The position numbers were made by a program, and so were the translations under genes. Shown here piece by piece: positions 61,741 to 64,000 of a stretch of 64,000 nt of DNA; position 1 is the first letter of the stretch; the number at the start of each line of letters is the position of its first letter. This DNA comes from CAVWCQ01 sp963753545 (GTDB lineage: Bacteria; Chloroflexota; Anaerolineae; Aggregatilineales; Aggregatilineaceae), in assembly GCA_963753545.1 (NCBI GenBank), contig CAVWCQ010000011.1:620001-684000 (forward strand). The letters are read 5' to 3'. The notes below the pieces were generated by a model. That model did not search any database and was not told the DNA's origin. It worked only from the letters and a program-made list of their open reading frames with translations.

Positions 61741-62010
61741 TTAGGCTCTAAGCGTTCGCTGCCCGCTCAAGGCGCGGATCACAACCAACAGCACAACCGC
61801 CCCAACGAAAGCGACGAGGATGCTCCAAACATTTAAGCCCGATGTGCCCGCTGCACCAAACTGGTTAAACAGAAAACCGCCGACCAATGCACCCACCATA
61901 CCTATCACGGTGTCGCCGATAATCCCAAAGCGACTCGGCACTACCTGGCTTGCCAGCCAGCCTGCAATCAACCCTACTACGATCCACACGAGCAATGACA
62001 TTGGTTCCAT
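61741..62010 (-). CDS. GlsB/YeaQ/YmgE family membrane protein (copy 3)
   Basis: An 89-residue copy: MEPMSLLVWIVVGLIAGWLA, then SRFGIIGDTVIGMVGALVGG, FLFNQFGAAGTSGLNVWSIL and VAFVGAVVLLVVIRALSG. It is most like copy 2 (the FLFNQFGA...G segment is the same), which points to a tandem duplication with the YtxH gene between. AAGGAAAA precedes its ATG. Confidence 0.9.
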   Translation of the reverse strand: MEPMSLLVWIVVGLIAGWLASQVVPSRFGIIGDTVIGMVGALVGGFLFNQFGAAGTSGLNVWSILVAFVGAVVLLVVIRALSGQRTLRA

Positions 62011-62114
62011 GATTTGTTTTCCTTTTCTTGTTTACCGTGCTCCCAATTGAGCGCGGGACGATACGTGACTAACAACCTTAGGCTGCTTCGCGCTGCCTCT
62101 GCTTCCATTCAGGC

Positions 62115-62969
62115 TCAGTGCTGATGGTTTACTTCGCGCCCGTTTGGCTTCTCATTCGATTGGCTGATTGGAAAACTGCCTAACAGCAGAGTCGGACTGA
62201 TGCCGTGCTCGGTAATGACAACCTTTGTGTTATCCCGCAGAGCGGTTTCGACCATCTCTAGCTGCTTGAGGGTCTGGGCGTTGCCGACAAAGTATTGATG
62301 AGCGGCCTCATTCACCAGGCGGATGGCTTCCGCCTTGCCCTGAGCGACTTGAATCACGGCTTCACGCTCGCCCTCAGCCCGTTGGATAATCGCCAGTTTT
62401 TGCTGTTGGGCCGCCTCGAACTCACCCGTCGCCAGCAGTTTCATCGAACGCCGCTCTTGTTCGGCGGTCTTCTGTTTATGCATGGCTTTTTTGATATCAT
62501 CAGGTGGATCGATCAGGCGGATTTCCACTTTACTGACAGTTAGACCCCATTCGACAGCGAAGGTATTCAGGATCCGCTGCAAATTAGTGGCGATGGTTTC
62601 ACGCGCTACCAGGCTCTCGTCCAGAGTCAGATCACCGAACTCCTGCCGCAGGTTGGTCATCGCCAGTTGGATGATCGCCCGCTTCCAATCGTCGATGTTG
62701 TAGAATGTGCGCTTGATCGACTCTTCATCAATCGTAGGCCGTACCCACATAATGCCATCCACCTGGATTTCGACGTTATCTTTGGTGATCACTGGCTGAG
62801 GGTGAATGTCCATCGTGTGTTCGCGAACATCGCGCACGCGGATAATGTGAATGAAAGGGACTTGAAATCCCAGGCCTGGCATCACAAATCGGTTGTACTT
62901 CCCCAGCGTTTCCTGGATGCCCCGTTCGTAAGGGCGCAGGGTATAGACTGGACCATGTAATGTTCTCAC
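62115..62969 (-). CDS. SPFH/band 7 family protein
   Basis: A 284-residue stomatin/paraslipin-type protein. The band-7 domain (about residues 10-190) has ERGIQETLGKYNRFVMPGLG, DVREHTMDIHPQPVITKDNV and RETIATNLQRILNTFAVEWG. A coiled helix follows (HKQKTAEQERRSMKLLATGE, EGEREAVIQVAQGKAEAI). There is no clear N-terminal membrane helix, unlike QmcA, so it may attach peripherally. It is a scaffold of membrane microdomains in other bacteria. GTG start with GAGGAG 6 bases upstream. Confidence 0.9.
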   Translation of the reverse strand: MRTLHGPVYTLRPYERGIQETLGKYNRFVMPGLGFQVPFIHIIRVRDVREHTMDIHPQPVITKDNVEIQVDGIMWVRPTIDEESIKRTFYNIDDWKRAIIQLAMTNLRQEFGDLTLDESLVARETIATNLQRILNTFAVEWGLTVSKVEIRLIDPPDDIKKAMHKQKTAEQERRSMKLLATGEFEAAQQQKLAIIQRAEGEREAVIQVAQGKAEAIRLVNEAAHQYFVGNAQTLKQLEMVETALRDNTKVVITEHGISPTLLLGSFPISQSNEKPNGREVNHQH

Positions 62970-62992
62970 CGTATTCTCCTCTGCACTGCGGT

Positions 62993-63376
62993 TTACTCAC
63001 CCGCGCTTGAAAGTAATGTCCACTCAAAGATCAACTCTTGATTTTTGGGGAGTGGTGTTTGTTGCAGGAATTGCTCATACCCGGCGAGATTAATGCCGTG
63101 CAGTTCCCGTACCTGCTCCCGATACCAGCGATCAAAAGGAAGTTTAGAGGCAATGATCTGGCCCAGTGCCCGGTCTACATCGGGCGCTTCAAGGGTAGTC
63201 ACCGCCGCCGATCCAAAAACAGTTTCTACCAGCACTAACTGTTCACGGGTGATGCCCAACCGCCGGCGGGATGCTTCGTACATCTGCTGCCGAGAGCCGG
63301 ATAACTCCTGGCAAAAGCGCCGCCAGGCTTCCACCTTGCCAGCCACGATAGGGAATGTCAGAATAATGCCAGCCAT
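62993..63376 (-). CDS. Hypothetical protein, 127 residues
   Basis: A soluble protein, opening MAGIILTFPIVAGKVEAWRR and continuing FCQELSGSRQQMYEASRRRL, then VLVETVFGSAAVTTLEAPDV. The pattern suggests a small dimeric alpha-beta barrel like monooxygenase-type DUFs, but I cannot assign a family. ATG 63376 is chosen since GGAGG lies 9 bases upstream of it. It is 23 bases before the SPFH gene and likely co-transcribed. Confidence 0.6.
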   Translation of the reverse strand: MAGIILTFPIVAGKVEAWRRFCQELSGSRQQMYEASRRRLGITREQLVLVETVFGSAAVTTLEAPDVDRALGQIIASKLPFDRWYREQVRELHGINLAGYEQFLQQTPLPKNQELIFEWTLLSSAGE

Positions 63377-63440
63377 CAGGGGCATCCTCCAGAATATTTC
63401 TATTGCTCATGCAACGTTTGAGCGTACTATCTGCGATACA

Positions 63441-63647
63441 TTACTGCGTCCATTGAAGGTCGCGCTCCATAATGACCAGTGCCTTCTCTTCTGTGATGCG
63501 CCCGTTCACAACATCTACAATCCAGGGCAGCACTGCCCGTTCGTCCATGCAATAAGCCAATACCACCGTTCGAGCCTCCCGAATTTTGCCGGACTGCTTG
63601 CCAATCGCAATCCAGTCATGCAGTCGTAAATTTTGATCAGCATTCAT
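63441..63647 (-). CDS. Hypothetical protein, 68 residues
   Basis: A small protein, starting MNADQNLRLHDWIAIGKQSG, with a central Cys in VVLAYCMDERAVLPW and WIVDVVNGRITEEKALVIME after it. The family is not recognised. AAAGGAA precedes the ATG. It is the first gene of the stress-cluster run and is divergent from the SARP-like gene. Confidence 0.55.
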   Translation of the reverse strand: MNADQNLRLHDWIAIGKQSGKIREARTVVLAYCMDERAVLPWIVDVVNGRITEEKALVIMERDLQWTQ

Positions 63648-63808
63648 AACAGGTTCCTTTCGCGCTGGACGGAGATATCAGTCAATGGTTCTGTCTGTAT
63701 TCGGCAAAATTAGTTCGGTCTATGCCCGGCTTATCTCAAGGATGTTCTTAAGCCTTATAATCAAGCATAAAGAAGGTGAGTCTCAAAAACGTCACAAGGA
63801 ATGTGCTA

Positions 63809-64000
63809 GTGTCTAACGGTGTACAACCATTACATCTCCATTTACTGGGACCACCAGAAGTGCGCCTTGGTGAAATGCTGCTGACATTTCCCACGCGCAA
63901 GACGCTGGCGCTGTTGATCTACCTGGCGCTTGAGGGTGGATCTCAACCGCGCGAGCACCTGGCTGCCCTGCTCTGGCCGGAATCAAACCCGGAGCGCAGC
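63809..64000 (+). CDS. SARP/BTAD-type transcription regulator (3' end outside window)
   Basis: The visible 64 residues start at GTG 63809 with AAGGA 8 bases upstream: SNGVQPLHLHLLGPPEVRLG, then FPTRKTLALLIYLALEGGSQ and PREHLAALLWPESNPERS. This is the start of the OmpR-like winged DNA-binding domain of the DnrI/SARP and LuxR-MalT-like regulators with a BTAD domain. The rest lies beyond base 64000. TATAAT at 63756-63761 may be its -10 box, though no good -35 is seen. It is divergent from the stress cluster and could regulate it. Confidence 0.85.
   Translation, partial: MSNGVQPLHLHLLGPPEVRLGEMLLTFPTRKTLALLIYLALEGGSQPREHLAALLWPESNPERS

Noticed and set aside
1..64000. CRISPR array or cas genes
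   Set aside because: The repeats seen are single dispersed palindromes without regular spacers, and no cas gene was recognised; TnpB is an IS protein.

Overview
The window reads as chromosomal DNA of a GC-rich, free-living bacterium, most likely a member of the Chloroflexota (Anaerolineae-like). This is inferred from gene content and style: Thr/Pro-rich extracellular linkers, PA14/SH3b/LysM surface proteins, a DUF6159 membrane protein, many short imperfect palindromes between genes, and copper and stress genes typical of that phylum. I cannot name a species. No CRISPR array, rRNA gene or replication origin was seen. There is one tRNA gene (Arg, anticodon ACG).

Layout. 1-8.9 kb: a partial surE, a thioredoxin-like lipoprotein, an MFS exporter, a response regulator and an OsmC protein, then the housekeeping run frr-uppS-cdsA-rho. 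8.9-14.4 kb: a tight minus-strand operon for polysaccharide/lipid-linked sugar work (GT4, polyprenyl-phosphate sugar transferase, M20 hydrolase, GT39-like). 14.5-20.7 kb: cell-surface genes (PA14/SH3b protein, M29 aminopeptidase, double Clp-N protein, SdrD-B-like protein, LysM-M23 peptidase). 20.8-27.4 kb: an ATP-grasp/C39-peptidase gene pair, a lone TnpB element of the IS200/IS605 type, AIM24, an NAD-sugar epimerase and two membrane proteins. 27.6-31 kb: a DUF2283 gene and the csoR-copZ-copA copper operon with a clear promoter/operator. 31.3-33.6 kb: SH3b protein, ECF sigma factor and a DUF4179-type partner. 33.8-42.5 kb: DHOD-like enzyme, BtrH-like protein, methyltransferase, aldo/keto reductase, diaminopropionate ammonia-lyase, proline dehydrogenase and an Eis-like GNAT. 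43-48.8 kb: SUMF1-fold protein, VIT/VWA protein and an M28-like protein lacking metal ligands. 49-51.6 kb: a four-gene carbamoyltransferase operon with three small membrane proteins. 51.7-52.8 kb: tRNA-Arg and a deleted IS982-type element. 52.8-56.5 kb: a coupled membrane-protein pair and a PAS histidine kinase. 56.8-63.6 kb: a minus-strand stress cluster (groESL, CsbD, DUF5661, three intact GlsB/YeaQ paralogues plus a fragment, CorA-like, YtxH-like, SPFH), with a divergent SARP-like regulator starting at the right edge.

Two properties colour everything else. First, nine otherwise well-conserved genes carry single-base indels, ten in total, several in homopolymers; I read these mainly as uncorrected sequencing errors, so the genes are annotated as whole genes with a marked frameshift. 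Second, the intergenic DNA is full of short dispersed palindromes of at least four families.

The less ordinary items are the carbamoyltransferase operon, the ATP-grasp/C39 pair with an insertion element just upstream of its -10 box, two copies of a hairpin element with different stems around a shared sequence, a ribosome-binding site buried in a hairpin at an overlapping gene junction, and the GlsB-rich stress cluster.
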